Assembly (NCBI GenBank): GCA_005402585.1
Contig: BIFP01000014.1
Location: 62,001 to 126,000, forward strand
Origin: Micromonosporaceae bacterium KJ-029
GTDB lineage: Bacteria > Actinomycetota > Actinomycetes > Mycobacteriales > Micromonosporaceae
DNA length: 64,000 nt
Direction of reading: 5' to 3'
This document shows positions 52,939 to 62,461 of the stretch, one piece after another (positions within the stretch are counted from its first letter, which is position 1; the number at the start of each line of letters is the position of its first letter). Position numbers and translations under genes: made by a program. The notes below the pieces were generated by a model, which was not told where the DNA came from, did not search any database, and saw only the letters and a list, made by a program, of their open reading frames with translations.

Positions 52939-53796
52939 ATGGGTCCATCAGCCATCGCCCCTGACATACGTCGGGTGGAGCAGGCCCGGGCGCGGGAGAA
53001 CTTCCCGGTCGCCCTGCGGGTGCTGCCCGCGCGGTACCGCCGTCACCTCGTCGCGGTGTACGGCTACGCCCGCCACGTCGACGACCTCGGCGACGAACCG
53101 CTGGACGACGGGCTCGACCGGCTCGCCGCCCTGGACCACGTCGAGGCCGAGCTGCACGACCTCTACGCGGGCGCCGACGTACGGCACCCGGTGCTGCGGG
53201 CCCTCGCGCCCACCGTGGCCGAGTGCCGGCTGCCGCTGGACCCGCTCGTCCGGCTGATCGAGGCGAACCGGGTCGACCAGCACGTCACCCGCTACGAAAC
53301 TTTCGAGCAGCTCGTCGGCTACTGCACCCTGTCCGCCAACCCGGTCGGCGAACTCGTCCTGCACATCTTCGGGCAGGCCGACGCGGCGGCCGTCGCGTTG
53401 TCCGATCGGGTCTGCACCGCTCTGCAACTCGTCGAGCACCTGCAGGATGTGGCCGAGGACCACCGCCGTGGCCGGGTCTACCTGCCGGCGGCCGACCTGG
53501 AACGGTTCGAGGTCACCGAGGCGGACCTCGCCGGCCGCACCGCCAGCCGGCGGCTGCGGGAGCTGATCGGATTCGAGGCGGAACGGGCCCGTGCCTGGCT
53601 CGACGCCGGCGCTCCACTGGTGTCGGCGCTGCACGGCTGGGGCCGGCTCGCGGTCGGCGGCTATCTGGCCGGCGGACGGGCCACGCTCGACGCACTGGCC
53701 GCCGCCGACCACGATCCGTTGGCGGTCACCGTCCGGCCCCGCCGCCAGCAGATCCTCGGCAACTGGCTGGCCGCCACCGTCCGGAGGGCCGGATGA
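52939..53796 (+). CDS. hpnC: Hydroxysqualene synthase HpnC
   Basis: This 285-residue squalene/phytoene-synthase-fold enzyme has a first Asp-rich motif HVDDLGDE (about 46-53) and a second helix motif LVEHLQDVAEDHRRGRVYLP. In the bacterial squalene route HpnC converts presqualene diphosphate (made by HpnD) to hydroxysqualene. The Asp-rich motif is shorter than in HpnD, as usual for HpnC. GGAAGGAG lies 10 bases before the ATG. Its stop overlaps the hpnD start by four bases. Confidence 0.92.
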   Translation: MGPSAIAPDIRRVEQARARENFPVALRVLPARYRRHLVAVYGYARHVDDLGDEPLDDGLDRLAALDHVEAELHDLYAGADVRHPVLRALAPTVAECRLPLDPLVRLIEANRVDQHVTRYETFEQLVGYCTLSANPVGELVLHIFGQADAAAVALSDRVCTALQLVEHLQDVAEDHRRGRVYLPAADLERFEVTEADLAGRTASRRLRELIGFEAERARAWLDAGAPLVSALHGWGRLAVGGYLAGGRATLDALAAADHDPLAVTVRPRRQQILGNWLAATVRRAG

Positions 53797-54665
53797 CCAC
53801 GACGACCACCCGAACCGAAGCCGCCTACCGGCACTGCGAGCAGATCACCCGCACCCAGGCGGCCAACTTCGCGTACGGCATCCGGCTGCTGCCGGCGCCG
53901 AAACGGCGGGCGCTGTCGGCCATCTACGCCACCGCCCGCCGCATCGACGACATCGGCGACGGCACACTGCCTCCCGACGACAAGCTGGACGCGCTGGCCG
54001 GGACCCGGGCCGCCCTGCACCGGCTCCCCGGGGACAGCGGTGCCGACCCGGTACTCGCCGCGCTCGGCGACGCCGCGACGCGGATGCCGATCCCGCTGGC
54101 CGCCTTCGACGAGCTCATCGACGGTTGCGCCGCGGACGTGACCGGCCGCCGGTACGACACCTTCGACGACCTGCTCTGGTACTGCCGCTGTGTGGCCGGA
54201 TCGATCGGCCGGCTCTCCCTCGGCGTGTTCGGGACCCGCCAGCCGGACCGGGCCACCCCGCTGGCCGACGCGCTGGGGGTGGCTCTGCAGCTGACCAACA
54301 TCCTGCGCGACCTGGTCGAGGACCGGGTCGACGGCCGCGTCTACCTGCCGGCCGAGGACCTGGACCGGTTCGGCTGCACCCTCCGGCTGGACGGGACCGG
54401 CTTCGCGGATCCACCGGAGCGGCTGATGGAGCTGGTCCGCTTCGAGGCCACCCGGGCCGCCCGCTGGTACGAGGTCGGCCTTCGGCTGCTGCCCATGCTG
54501 GACCGGCGCAGCGCGGCCTGCACCGCCGCGATGGCCGGCATCTACCGCCGCCTGCTCACCCGGATCGCCGCCGATCCGCTGGCGGTCACCCGCAGTCGCG
54601 TTTCGTTGCCGGGCCGGGAGAAGGCCTGGGTGGCGGCGCGCGCTCTCGTCGGCCGTGGCGCATGA
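53793..54665 (+). CDS. hpnD: Presqualene diphosphate synthase HpnD
   Basis: This 290-residue enzyme of the squalene/phytoene synthase family condenses two farnesyl diphosphates to presqualene diphosphate. Two intact Asp-rich motifs, RRIDDIGDG (about 52-57) and NILRDLVEDRVDGRVYLP (about 170-187), bind Mg-diphosphate. The ATG start overlaps the hpnC stop (ATGA), and the stop overlaps hpnE, so expression is coupled. Length and order match HpnC-HpnD-HpnE operons. Confidence 0.94.
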   Translation: MTTTTTRTEAAYRHCEQITRTQAANFAYGIRLLPAPKRRALSAIYATARRIDDIGDGTLPPDDKLDALAGTRAALHRLPGDSGADPVLAALGDAATRMPIPLAAFDELIDGCAADVTGRRYDTFDDLLWYCRCVAGSIGRLSLGVFGTRQPDRATPLADALGVALQLTNILRDLVEDRVDGRVYLPAEDLDRFGCTLRLDGTGFADPPERLMELVRFEATRAARWYEVGLRLLPMLDRRSAACTAAMAGIYRRLLTRIAADPLAVTRSRVSLPGREKAWVAARALVGRGA

Positions 54666-56041
54666 CCGGGCCGGCCGCGCAGCCGGGCGGCGGTTCCGGC
54701 ACGGTGTGCGTGATCGGCGGTGGGCTGGCCGGGATCGCCGCGGCGATCCGGCTCGCCGACCTCGGCCTGCCCGTGGCACTGCTGGAGACCCGGCCGGAGC
54801 TGGGCGGCGCGACGTACTCCTTCCGCCGCGACGGCCTCAGCGTGGACACCGGCCAGCACGTCTTCCTGCGCTGCTACCACACCTACCGGCGACTGTTGGA
54901 CCGACTCGGCACGGCCGGCGACACCGATGTGCAGTCGCGGTTCACGGTGCCGGTGCTGCTGCCGGGACAACAGCCGCAGGTGCTGGTCCGGCGCCGGCTG
55001 CCGGCCCCGGCGCACCTGCTGCCGGCCCTGGCCGGATACCGGCTGCTCAGCCCGGTGGAACGGCTCGCCGCCGTCCGGGCCTGCGCCGCGCTTCGGCACG
55101 TCGACCCGGACCTGCCCGCCACCGACGGGAGCAGCTTCGGCGACTGGCTCACCACGCACGGGCAGAGCCGCCGGGCGATCCGGCGGCTCTGGGACCTGAT
55201 CACCGTGGCGGCCCTGAACCTGCCCAGCACCCACGCGTCGCTGGCGCTGGCGGCACGGGTGTTCCGCACCGGACTGCTGGAGGCCGCCGACGCCGGTGAC
55301 ATCGGCCGGCCGCTGGTCCCGCTCACCGACCTGCACGGCGTTCCCGCCCGTCGGCTGCTCGACCGGCTCGGCGCCCGGGTCCACACCCGGGCGCGGGTGC
55401 GGTGGATCCGACCGGAGGCGACCGGATTCCGGATCGGTGTGGACGACACCGAACTGGACGCGGACGCCGTGGTGCTGGCGGTGCCGCACCAGGCCGCCGC
55501 GTCGCTGGTACCGCCCGCCGCCGCGCCCGACGCCGAGCAGTGGCGCCGGCTGGGCGCGGCGCCGATCGTCAACGTGCACCTGCGCTACGCCGCCAAGGTC
55601 ACCGACCTCGGCATGGCCGCCGCCGTGGAGTCCCCGGCACAGTGGATCTTCGACCGTTCGACGCCGGGCGGGGACGGCGAACAGCATCTGGTGGTGTCGC
55701 TGTCAGCCGCCGACGCGGAGATCGAGCGGCCGGCGGCGGAGCTGGTGGCGGCGCAACGCCAGGCGCTCGCCGATCTGTTCCCGGCCGCGCGGCACACCCC
55801 GGTACGCGACGCGTTCGTGACCCGGGAGCCCAAAGCCACCTTCCGGCAGGCGCCCGGCACCCGGGCGTACCGGCCGGGTCCGGCCACCCGCCTCCCGGGG
55901 CTGGTACTGGCCGGCGCATGGACCGACACCGGCTGGCCGGACACGATGGAGGGCGCGGTGCGCAGCGGCGAGGACGCCGCCGACATCGTCGCCCGCCAGC
56001 TCCTGTCCCGGCCCCGACACCACTCGGAGGCCGCATCATGA
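54662..56041 (+). CDS. hpnE: Hydroxysqualene reductase HpnE (FAD-dependent)
   Basis: This 459-residue flavoprotein of the amine-oxidase/phytoene-desaturase-like family has FAD-binding VCVIGGGLAGIAAAIRLADLG at the N-terminus (about 15-35), then LLETRPELGGATYSF and the C-terminal FAD motif LVLAGAWTDTGWPDTMEGAVRSGEDAA. HpnE reduces hydroxysqualene to squalene, completing the HpnCDE route that replaces squalene synthase. ATGA overlaps on both sides place it between hpnD and the prenyl synthase. Confidence 0.93.
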   Translation: MTGPAAQPGGGSGTVCVIGGGLAGIAAAIRLADLGLPVALLETRPELGGATYSFRRDGLSVDTGQHVFLRCYHTYRRLLDRLGTAGDTDVQSRFTVPVLLPGQQPQVLVRRRLPAPAHLLPALAGYRLLSPVERLAAVRACAALRHVDPDLPATDGSSFGDWLTTHGQSRRAIRRLWDLITVAALNLPSTHASLALAARVFRTGLLEAADAGDIGRPLVPLTDLHGVPARRLLDRLGARVHTRARVRWIRPEATGFRIGVDDTELDADAVVLAVPHQAAASLVPPAAAPDAEQWRRLGAAPIVNVHLRYAAKVTDLGMAAAVESPAQWIFDRSTPGGDGEQHLVVSLSAADAEIERPAAELVAAQRQALADLFPAARHTPVRDAFVTREPKATFRQAPGTRAYRPGPATRLPGLVLAGAWTDTGWPDTMEGAVRSGEDAADIVARQLLSRPRHHSEAAS

Positions 56042-57045
56042 CCGTCGCACGCAGCCGCAGCACGGACCAGATCCAGACCCACGTCGAGCCGGCGATCCGC
56101 GCCCTGCTGGACCGGCTGGATCGGGGCAACCGGCTGGTCGGGGGCTACCAGCTCGGCTACTGGGACGCCGACGGTTCACCCGCCGCCAGCCAGGGCAAGG
56201 GACTACGTCCGGCGCTGGCGCTGCTGTCGGCGCGGGCCACCGGCGCCGAGCCGACCGCCGGGGTGCCGGCCGCCGCCGCCGTGGAACTGGCGCACAACTT
56301 CTCCCTGCTGCACGACGACCTGATGGACGGCGACACCGAGCGCCGCCACCGGCCGACCGCGTGGACCGTGTTCGGGGTCGGCCCCGCCATCCTGGCCGGC
56401 GACGCCCTGATCGGGTTGGCCCACGAGGCGCTCGTCGAGACCCCCGGAGGCTGCCCGGCCGCCCGACGGCTCGCGGTGGACATCCGGGCCCTGGTCTGCG
56501 GCCAGTCGGCCGACCTGGACTTCGAGCGGCGCGACGACGTCACCCTCGACGAGTGCCTGCGGATGGCGGAGCAGAAGACCGCCGCGCTGCTGGCCGGCTC
56601 GTGCGCCCTCGGCGCGATCCTCTGCGGCGGTCCACCGAACGTGATCGACGGGCTGTCCCGCTTCGGTCATCACCTCGGGCTGGCCTTCCAGCTCGTCGAC
56701 GACCTGCTGGGTATCTGGGGTGACCCGCGACGGACCGGCAAGCCGGTCGGTTCGGATCTGCGGGCCCGCAAGCGGAGCATCCCGGTGGTACGGGCGGTGA
56801 CCAGCGGTCAGGCCGCCGGCCGGGCGCTGGCCGAGCGGTACCGCTCGCCGGAGCCGCTGACCGACGAGGACGTGGCCCGGGTGAGCGCGCTGATCGAGGC
56901 GACCGGAGCCCGGGACTGGACGGCGCAGCGGGCGGCGCAGGAGACCGAGCGGGCGCAGGCGGAACTCGACGCGCTCGACCTGCCCGACGACGTACGCGAC
57001 GAGTTCGCCGACATCGCCACCTTCACCACCGGACGGGACCACTGA
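56038..57045 (+). CDS. Polyprenyl diphosphate synthase (farnesyl-type)
   Basis: This 335-residue trans-prenyltransferase has a first Asp-rich motif HDDLMDGDTERR (about 91-102) and a second DDLLGIWGD (about 222-230), with the conserved KGLRP and RMAEQKTAAL helices. It elongates DMAPP with IPP; in this operon it most likely makes farnesyl diphosphate for HpnD. Chain length cannot be fixed from motif reading alone. It starts with an ATGA overlap on hpnE and shares one base with shc. Confidence 0.9.
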   Translation: MTVARSRSTDQIQTHVEPAIRALLDRLDRGNRLVGGYQLGYWDADGSPAASQGKGLRPALALLSARATGAEPTAGVPAAAAVELAHNFSLLHDDLMDGDTERRHRPTAWTVFGVGPAILAGDALIGLAHEALVETPGGCPAARRLAVDIRALVCGQSADLDFERRDDVTLDECLRMAEQKTAALLAGSCALGAILCGGPPNVIDGLSRFGHHLGLAFQLVDDLLGIWGDPRRTGKPVGSDLRARKRSIPVVRAVTSGQAAGRALAERYRSPEPLTDEDVARVSALIEATGARDWTAQRAAQETERAQAELDALDLPDDVRDEFADIATFTTGRDH

Positions 57046-58988
57046 TGACCGAGCTGCTGTCGTCGAAGCCGAAGCCCACCACCACGACCCAGGCGGGCGG
57101 GACCGCGTCCGACCCGGCCTGGGTGGCGCTGCGCCGGGCCCGGGAGCACCTGCTCGGGTTGCAGGACGACGCCGGCTGGTGGAAGGGGAACCTGGCCACG
57201 AACGTCACCATGGACGCCGAGGACCTGCTGCTGCGGCAGTTCCTGGGCATCCGGACCGCCGAGCAGACCGCCGAGTCGGCCCGCTGGATCCGCTCCCAGC
57301 AGCTCCCGGACGGCTCGTGGGCCACCTTTCACGGCGGCCCGGGGGACCTCTCCACCACCATCGAGGCGTACCTGGCCCTGCGGTTGGCCGGCGACACCCC
57401 CGACGCGCCGCACCTCGCCGCCGCGGCCCGGTTCGTCCGGGCGCGGGGCGGGCTGGCGGCGAGCCGGGTGTTCACCCGGTTCTGGCTGGCCCTGTTCGGA
57501 CACTGGCCCTGGTCACAGCTGCCGGCCGTCCCACCCGAACTGGTGCTGCTGCCGTCCTGGATGCCGTTCAACGTCTACGACTTCGCGTGCTGGGCCCGGC
57601 AGACCATCGTCCCGCTGTCCATCGTCCGCGCGCTGCGCCCGGTGCGGGACCTCGGCTTCACCGTCGACGAACTGCGCACCCCGGCGGCAACACCGCGACC
57701 GCCACGACTGCCGTCCCGGGCCGGCGTGCTGCACCGGCTGGACCGGCTCGCCAGCGGCTACGAGCGGATCGCCCGGGGACCGGTACGGCGACACGCGCTG
57801 CGCCGGGCCGCCGAGTGGATCGTGGCCCGCCAGGAGGCCGACGGCTCCTGGGGCGGGATTCAGCCGCCATGGGTCTACTCACTGATGGCGCTGCACCTGC
57901 TCGGCTATCCGCTGGACCACCCCGTGCTCCGGGCCGGGCTGGACGGGCTGGAGCGGTTCACGGTGCGCGAGCAGACCGAGGACGGCCCGGTCCGCTGGCT
58001 GGAGGCGTGCCAGTCACCGGTGTGGGACACCGCGCTCGCGGTCACCGCGCTGTCGGACGCCGGGCTCCCGGCCGGGCATCCCGCCCTGGCCCGGGCCGGC
58101 AGGTGGCTCCTCGACGAGGAGATCCGGGTACGCGGTGACTGGTCGGTCCGCCGGCCGACGACCCCGGCGGGCGGTTGGGCCTTCGAGTTCCACAACGACG
58201 GGTACGCCGACACCGACGACACCGCCGAGGTGATCATGGCGTTGCGGCGCACCGACGCGCCCGCCGAGGCCGCGGTGCTGCGGGGCACCCGATGGCTGCT
58301 CGGCATGCAGTGCCGCGACGGCGGCTGGGGCGCCTTCGACGCGGACAACACTCGGGCGATCGTCGGCGACCTGCCGTTCTGCGACTTCGGCGAGGTCATC
58401 GACCCGCCCAGCGCGGACGTGACCGCGCACATCGTCGAGGCGCTGGCGGCGGAGAACTTCGCCGGCACGCCACCGGTACGCCGTGGCGTCTACTGGCTGC
58501 TGCGGGCCCAGGAGCCGGACGGTTCCTGGTTCGGCCGCTGGGGAGCCAACCACGTCTACGGCACCGGGGCGGTGGTGCCCGCCCTGGTGGCCGCCGGGGT
58601 CAAGCCCGGCCACCCGGCGATCCGGGCGGCGGTCGACTGGCTGCTGGCGCACCAGAACCCGGACGGCGGGTGGGGCGAGGACATGCGCTCCTACCGGGAC
58701 CCGTCCTGGCTCGGGCGGGGCGAGTCGACCGCGTCGCAGACCGCCTGGGCGCTGCTCGCGCTGCACGCCGCCGGCCACAGCTCCGCGGAGCCGGCCCAAC
58801 GCGGGGTGCGCTGGCTGGTCGACACCCAGCGGGCGGACGGCGGCTGGGACGAGCCGCACTACACCGGGACCGGCTTCCCGGGCGACTTCTACATCAACTA
58901 CGGCCTGTACCGACTGGTCTTCCCGATCAGCGCGCTCGGTCGGATCCTGAACGCGCGGGGCGGCCTGACGGCCGAGGTGGTGCCGTGA
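57045..58988 (+). CDS. shc: Squalene-hopene cyclase
   Basis: This 647-residue monotopic membrane cyclase turns squalene into hopene/hopanol. The catalytic proton-donor motif DTDD sits at residues 389-392 in [14 protein letters not shown] repeats are spread along the chain ([48 protein letters not shown]), and the C-terminal [17 protein letters not shown] is typical. Its start shares one base with the preceding stop (TGATG), and its stop overlaps the fusion gene by GTGA. Normal family length. Confidence 0.97.
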   Translation: MTELLSSKPKPTTTTQAGGTASDPAWVALRRAREHLLGLQDDAGWWKGNLATNVTMDAEDLLLRQFLGIRTAEQTAESARWIRSQQLPDGSWATFHGGPGDLSTTIEAYLALRLAGDTPDAPHLAAAARFVRARGGLAASRVFTRFWLALFGHWPWSQLPAVPPELVLLPSWMPFNVYDFACWARQTIVPLSIVRALRPVRDLGFTVDELRTPAATPRPPRLPSRAGVLHRLDRLASGYERIARGPVRRHALRRAAEWIVARQEADGSWGGIQPPWVYSLMALHLLGYPLDHPVLRAGLDGLERFTVREQTEDGPVRWLEACQSPVWDTALAVTALSDAGLPAGHPALARAGRWLLDEEIRVRGDWSVRRPTTPAGGWAFEFHNDGYADTDDTAEVIMALRRTDAPAEAAVLRGTRWLLGMQCRDGGWGAFDADNTRAIVGDLPFCDFGEVIDPPSADVTAHIVEALAAENFAGTPPVRRGVYWLLRAQEPDGSWFGRWGANHVYGTGAVVPALVAAGVKPGHPAIRAAVDWLLAHQNPDGGWGEDMRSYRDPSWLGRGESTASQTAWALLALHAAGHSSAEPAQRGVRWLVDTQRADGGWDEPHYTGTGFPGDFYINYGLYRLVFPISALGRILNARGGLTAEVVP

Positions 58989-60547
58989 CCGAGCCAGCGA
59001 CGTCCGCCGGTCCGGCCTGGACCCTGTACGCGCCCATGCGGCCGGAGGCCGCAGCGCTGCGGCAAGGGCTGACCGGCCTCGACCCGGGACGGTGGCCGGC
59101 GCTGCGGCGTACCGGCACCGGAGCGCGGCGTGCCCGGTCGGTCGCCGTCGGCCGGCCGGTCGGAGCCACCCCGGTCGCGGTGGCCGGTATCGGTGGCGGG
59201 CTGGCCCCCGGGCTGGCCCCGGGCGACGTCGTGGTGGCCACCGAGGTACGCACCGACCCGCGCGCCGGGCGCCCGGGGCGGCAGGTGCTGCCGATGCCGG
59301 CCGCCGCCCTGCTCGCCGCCGCGCTGCGCCGCCGCGGGCTGCGGGTCCACCTCGGACCGGTCCTGACCACGACCCGGCTGGTCGACGGCGCGGCCCGGAC
59401 CCGGCTGGCCGGGACCGGCGCGCTGGTCGCCGACCTGGAGTCGGCGTGGCTGCTGGGCGGCTGCGACGACCGGCCGACCGCCTGCGTCCGGGTGGTCGCC
59501 GACACCGCGGCCGGATCGCTGTACCGACCGGCCACGCTGCGCCGGATCCGCACCGCCCTGCGGGTGCTGCCCGCGGTGGCGGCGGCCCTGGCCGAGTGGG
59601 CGACGGCAGCCGGCAGCCTCGACGAGGTCCTGCTGGCCTCGCCCCGCTCGTTCTGCGCCGGGGTGGAACGGGCGATCGCGGTGGTGGAACAGGCGTTGCG
59701 CCAGCACGGGCCGCCGGTCTACGTCCGCAAGCAGATCGTGCACAACGCCCGGGTCGTGGCCGATCTGCAGGCCCGGGGCGCGGTCTTCGTGGACGAACTC
59801 GACGAGGTACCCGACGGCGCGCTCACCATCTTCTCCGCACACGGGGTGGCGCCCGCGGTACGCCGGGAGGCCGCCGACCGGCAGCTGCCGGTCATCGACG
59901 CCACCTGTCCCCTGGTGACCAAGGTGCACGCCGAGGCGCGCCGGTTCGCCGGCCGGGGCGACACGGTGCTGCTGATCGGGCACTCCGGCCACGAGGAGAC
60001 CGAGGGCACCCTCGGCGAGGCGCCCGAGCGGATCCGGCTGGTGCCGGACGCGGCCGCCGCCGAGACGGTGCAGGTGGCCGACCCGTCCCGGGTGTCCTAC
60101 CTGGTGCAGACCACGCTGGCGGTGGACGAGGCGACCGGGGTCGTCGATGCGCTGCGCCGCCGTTTCCCGGCGCTGACCGGGCCCGGCTCCGACGACATCT
60201 GCTACGCCACCACGAACCGGCAGCGGGCGATCACCGCGGTTGCCGAGCGGGCCGACGTGGTGCTGGTGGTCGGATCGATCAACTCCTCCAACTCCCGCCG
60301 GCTGGTCGAGGTCGCCGAGCGGGCCGGCACGCGGTCCCACCTGGTCGACGACGTGGGCGGCGTGGACCTGCGCTGGCTGGCCGGCGCCGCCACGGTCGGG
60401 GTGACCGCCGGCGCGTCGGCACCGCCCGGCCTGGTCGACGAGCTGGTCGCGGCACTCAGCGCGCTCGGTGCGCGGGAGGTGAGCGAACACACCACCGCGG
60501 TCGAGGACGTGAGTTTCACCCTTCCCAAGGAGGTACGCCAGCCGTGA
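58985..60547 (+). CDS. hpnG/ispH: HpnG-IspH fusion (nucleoside phosphorylase + HMBPP reductase)
   Basis: This 520-residue protein reads without a break through two enzymes. The N-terminal ~210 residues resemble HpnG, the hopanoid-associated phosphorylase that cleaves adenine from adenosylhopane: [34 protein letters not shown] and [17 protein letters not shown]. The C-terminal ~300 residues are a full IspH. Its three cluster cysteines are Cys224 in [10 protein letters not shown], Cys308 in [11 protein letters not shown] and Cys406 in ICYATTNRQ, with [18 protein letters not shown] and TAGASAP motifs. The linker is short ([19 protein letters not shown]). The GTG start is fixed by overlap with shc; the stop overlaps hpnH. 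Such a fusion is unusual to my knowledge. Confidence 0.88.
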   Translation: MTEPATSAGPAWTLYAPMRPEAAALRQGLTGLDPGRWPALRRTGTGARRARSVAVGRPVGATPVAVAGIGGGLAPGLAPGDVVVATEVRTDPRAGRPGRQVLPMPAAALLAAALRRRGLRVHLGPVLTTTRLVDGAARTRLAGTGALVADLESAWLLGGCDDRPTACVRVVADTAAGSLYRPATLRRIRTALRVLPAVAAALAEWATAAGSLDEVLLASPRSFCAGVERAIAVVEQALRQHGPPVYVRKQIVHNARVVADLQARGAVFVDELDEVPDGALTIFSAHGVAPAVRREAADRQLPVIDATCPLVTKVHAEARRFAGRGDTVLLIGHSGHEETEGTLGEAPERIRLVPDAAAAETVQVADPSRVSYLVQTTLAVDEATGVVDALRRRFPALTGPGSDDICYATTNRQRAITAVAERADVVLVVGSINSSNSRRLVEVAERAGTRSHLVDDVGGVDLRWLAGAATVGVTAGASAPPGLVDELVAALSALGAREVSEHTTAVEDVSFTLPKEVRQP

Positions 60548-61545
60548 GCATGCCGATGCGCCAGAGCCTGCGGATCGCCAGGTACCTGGTCGAACAGAAG
60601 CTGCGCAGGCGAAAGCGGTTCCCGCTGTTGCTGGAACTGGAGCCGTTGTTCGCCTGCAACCTCAAGTGCGCCGGCTGCGGCAAGATCCAGCAGCCGGCGA
60701 ACCTGCTGAAGCGTCGGATGCCGGTGGAACAGGCACTGGCCGCCGTGGAGGAGTGCGGAGCGCCGATGATCTCCATCGCCGGCGGCGAGCCCCTCATGCA
60801 TCCCGAGATCGACACCCTGGTCGCCGAGCTGGTGCGCCGGAAGAAGTTCGTCTTCCTCTGCACCAACGCGGTCCTGCTGCCCAAGAAGATCGACAAGTTT
60901 CGGCCGTCGCCGTACTTCGCCTTCACCGTGCACATCGACGGCCTGCGCGAACGGCACGACGCGGCGGTGTGCAAGGAGGGCGTCTTCGACGCCGCGGTGG
61001 CGGCCGTACGGGAGGCCCAGCAGCGCGGCTTCCGGGTCACCACCAACACCACCTTCTTCAACACCGACACCCCGCAGACCGTCATCGAGGTGCTCGACTA
61101 CCTCAACGACGACCTGCGGGTGGACGAGATGATGATCTCCCCGGCGTACGCCTACGAGAAGGCGCCGGACCAGGACCACTTCCTGGGCGTGACGGAGACC
61201 AGGGAGTTGTTCCGCAAGGCCTTCTCGGGTGGCCGGCGGGCCCGCTGGCGGCTCAACCACTCCCCGCTGTTCCTGGACTTCCTGGAGGGCCGGGCGGACT
61301 TTCCCTGCACCGCGTGGGGCATCCCGTCGTACTCACTGCTGGGCTGGCAGCGGCCCTGCTACCTGATGGCCGACGGGTACGCCAGCACCTACCAGGAGCT
61401 GCTGGACACCACCGACTGGGACAGCTACGGCCGGGGTCGCGACCCCCGCTGCGCGAACTGCATGGCGCACTGCGGGCACGAACCGACCGCGGTGCTGGCG
61501 ACGATGTCCTCGCTGCGGCAGTCGCTGCGGGCGGCACGCGGTTAG
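60544..61545 (+). CDS. hpnH: Radical SAM adenosylhopane synthase HpnH
   Basis: This 333-residue radical SAM enzyme joins 5'-deoxyadenosyl to hopene, giving adenosylhopane, the first C35 hopanoid. The cluster motif is Cys38-x3-Cys42-x2-Cys45 ([15 protein letters not shown]), followed by [16 protein letters not shown]-terminal Cys group ([12 protein letters not shown]) resembles a short auxiliary motif conserved in HpnH. GTG start with GTGA overlap to the fusion gene; its substrate product is then processed by the HpnG half upstream. Its TAG stop shares its last base with the first base of the 161-bp element. Confidence 0.95.
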   Translation: MSMPMRQSLRIARYLVEQKLRRRKRFPLLLELEPLFACNLKCAGCGKIQQPANLLKRRMPVEQALAAVEECGAPMISIAGGEPLMHPEIDTLVAELVRRKKFVFLCTNAVLLPKKIDKFRPSPYFAFTVHIDGLRERHDAAVCKEGVFDAAVAAVREAQQRGFRVTTNTTFFNTDTPQTVIEVLDYLNDDLRVDEMMISPAYAYEKAPDQDHFLGVTETRELFRKAFSGGRRARWRLNHSPLFLDFLEGRADFPCTAWGIPSYSLLGWQRPCYLMADGYASTYQELLDTTDWDSYGRGRDPRCANCMAHCGHEPTAVLATMSSLRQSLRAARG

Positions 61546-61705
61546 AGCGACCGGCAATAGGACTGGCGGGGCTGCGGCGCGCCCTGGCACTTCGGCTGGC
61601 GGCGTTGTCGTCGTCGGCCATGCAACACCGGCATGGCCTCCTCCTCCGCCTAGCCACCCTCGGCCAGGACCCGCCTCGCCTCCACCGCCCTACTGCCGGT
61701 CGCTC
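61545..61705. repeat. 161-bp MITE-like hairpin element, copy 2
   Basis: This copy has 96 percent identity to 40694-40854 (6 differences). The terminal inverted repeat is GAGCGACCGGCAATAGG against its complement with one mismatch, with the same central GGCCATGC...GCATGGCC stem. It is flanked by TTA on both sides (61542-61544 and 61706-61708), a possible 3-bp target duplication. The left TTA overlaps the hpnH stop codon TAG, and the right TTA is the stop codon of the convergent SDR. The hairpin could also terminate both transcripts. Confidence 0.88.
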
Positions 61706-62461
61706 TTAGCTGGACCCAAACCGGGTGGCCAGGCGACGGTACAGCGCGGGCAGCAGCCCGCGTACCGCCACCGGCAGGCGCAGCCAGCCCGGGACGTACA
61801 CCTCGGCCCGGTTCCGGGCGATTGCGTCGGTCAGTGCGGCAGCCACCCGTTCCGGTGGCAGCGGTCGGGGCCGGCGGCGCCGGTACGGCTGACCCCGGCG
61901 AGCGAAGAACGGAGTGTCCACCACCGTGGGCACGAGCGTGCTGACGGTCACGCCACGACCGGACAGTTCCAGCCGGAGGCTCTCGGCGAAGGCGTCCAGC
62001 CCGGCCTTGCTGGCCGCGTAGACCGCTTCCCCGGCCACCCCGAGCCGCCCGGCGATCGAGCCGACGAAGACCAGGTGGCCGCCGTGATGGCACATGCCGG
62101 GCAGCAGCGCCCGGGTCAGCTCGATCGGCGCGCGCAGGTTCACCGCGAGCAGTTCGTCGGCGAGCGGGTCGGCCATCCCGGCGAACGGGCCGGCCCAGCC
62201 GATGCCGGCGTTGTTGACCAGCACGTCCACCCGGGCGTGCCGGGCCAGGGCCCGCTCGGCCAGCTCGCGGCCGGCGCCCGGTCGGGCCAGGTCGGTCAGC
62301 AGCGTGGTGACGCCGGTCTCGGCGGCGAGCCGGGCCAGCCGGTCGGGGTCCCGGCCGGCGGCCACGACCTGACTTCCCGCGTCGGCCAGCCGCCGGGCGA
62401 GGGCGGCGCCGATACCCGACGAAGCGCCGGTGACCAGCACCACGGCGCCGGTCAGCCGCAT
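61706..62461 (-). CDS. Short-chain dehydrogenase/reductase
   Basis: This 251-residue classical SDR has an NAD(P) motif TGASSGIGAALARRLADAG, an NNAG motif in VLVNNAGIGWAG, catalytic Ser in VFVGSIAGRLG and the pair Tyr-x3-Lys in YAASKAGLDAFAESL. It belongs to the branch often paired with lipid enzymes, and here its start overlaps the acyltransferase stop by 10 bases. A fatty-acyl or ketoacyl reductase role is inferred from that coupling. The stop codon TAA is formed with the flank of the 161-bp element. Confidence 0.9.
   Translation of the reverse strand: MRLTGAVVLVTGASSGIGAALARRLADAGSQVVAAGRDPDRLARLAAETGVTTLLTDLARPGAGRELAERALARHARVDVLVNNAGIGWAGPFAGMADPLADELLAVNLRAPIELTRALLPGMCHHGGHLVFVGSIAGRLGVAGEAVYAASKAGLDAFAESLRLELSGRGVTVSTLVPTVVDTPFFARRGQPYRRRRPRPLPPERVAAALTDAIARNRAEVYVPGWLRLPVAVRGLLPALYRRLATRFGSS

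Noticed and set aside
53223-54665. Long upstream extension of HpnD (480 codons)
   Set aside because: The extension is a shifted frame of hpnC; the ATGA overlap at 53793 gives the normal HpnD length.
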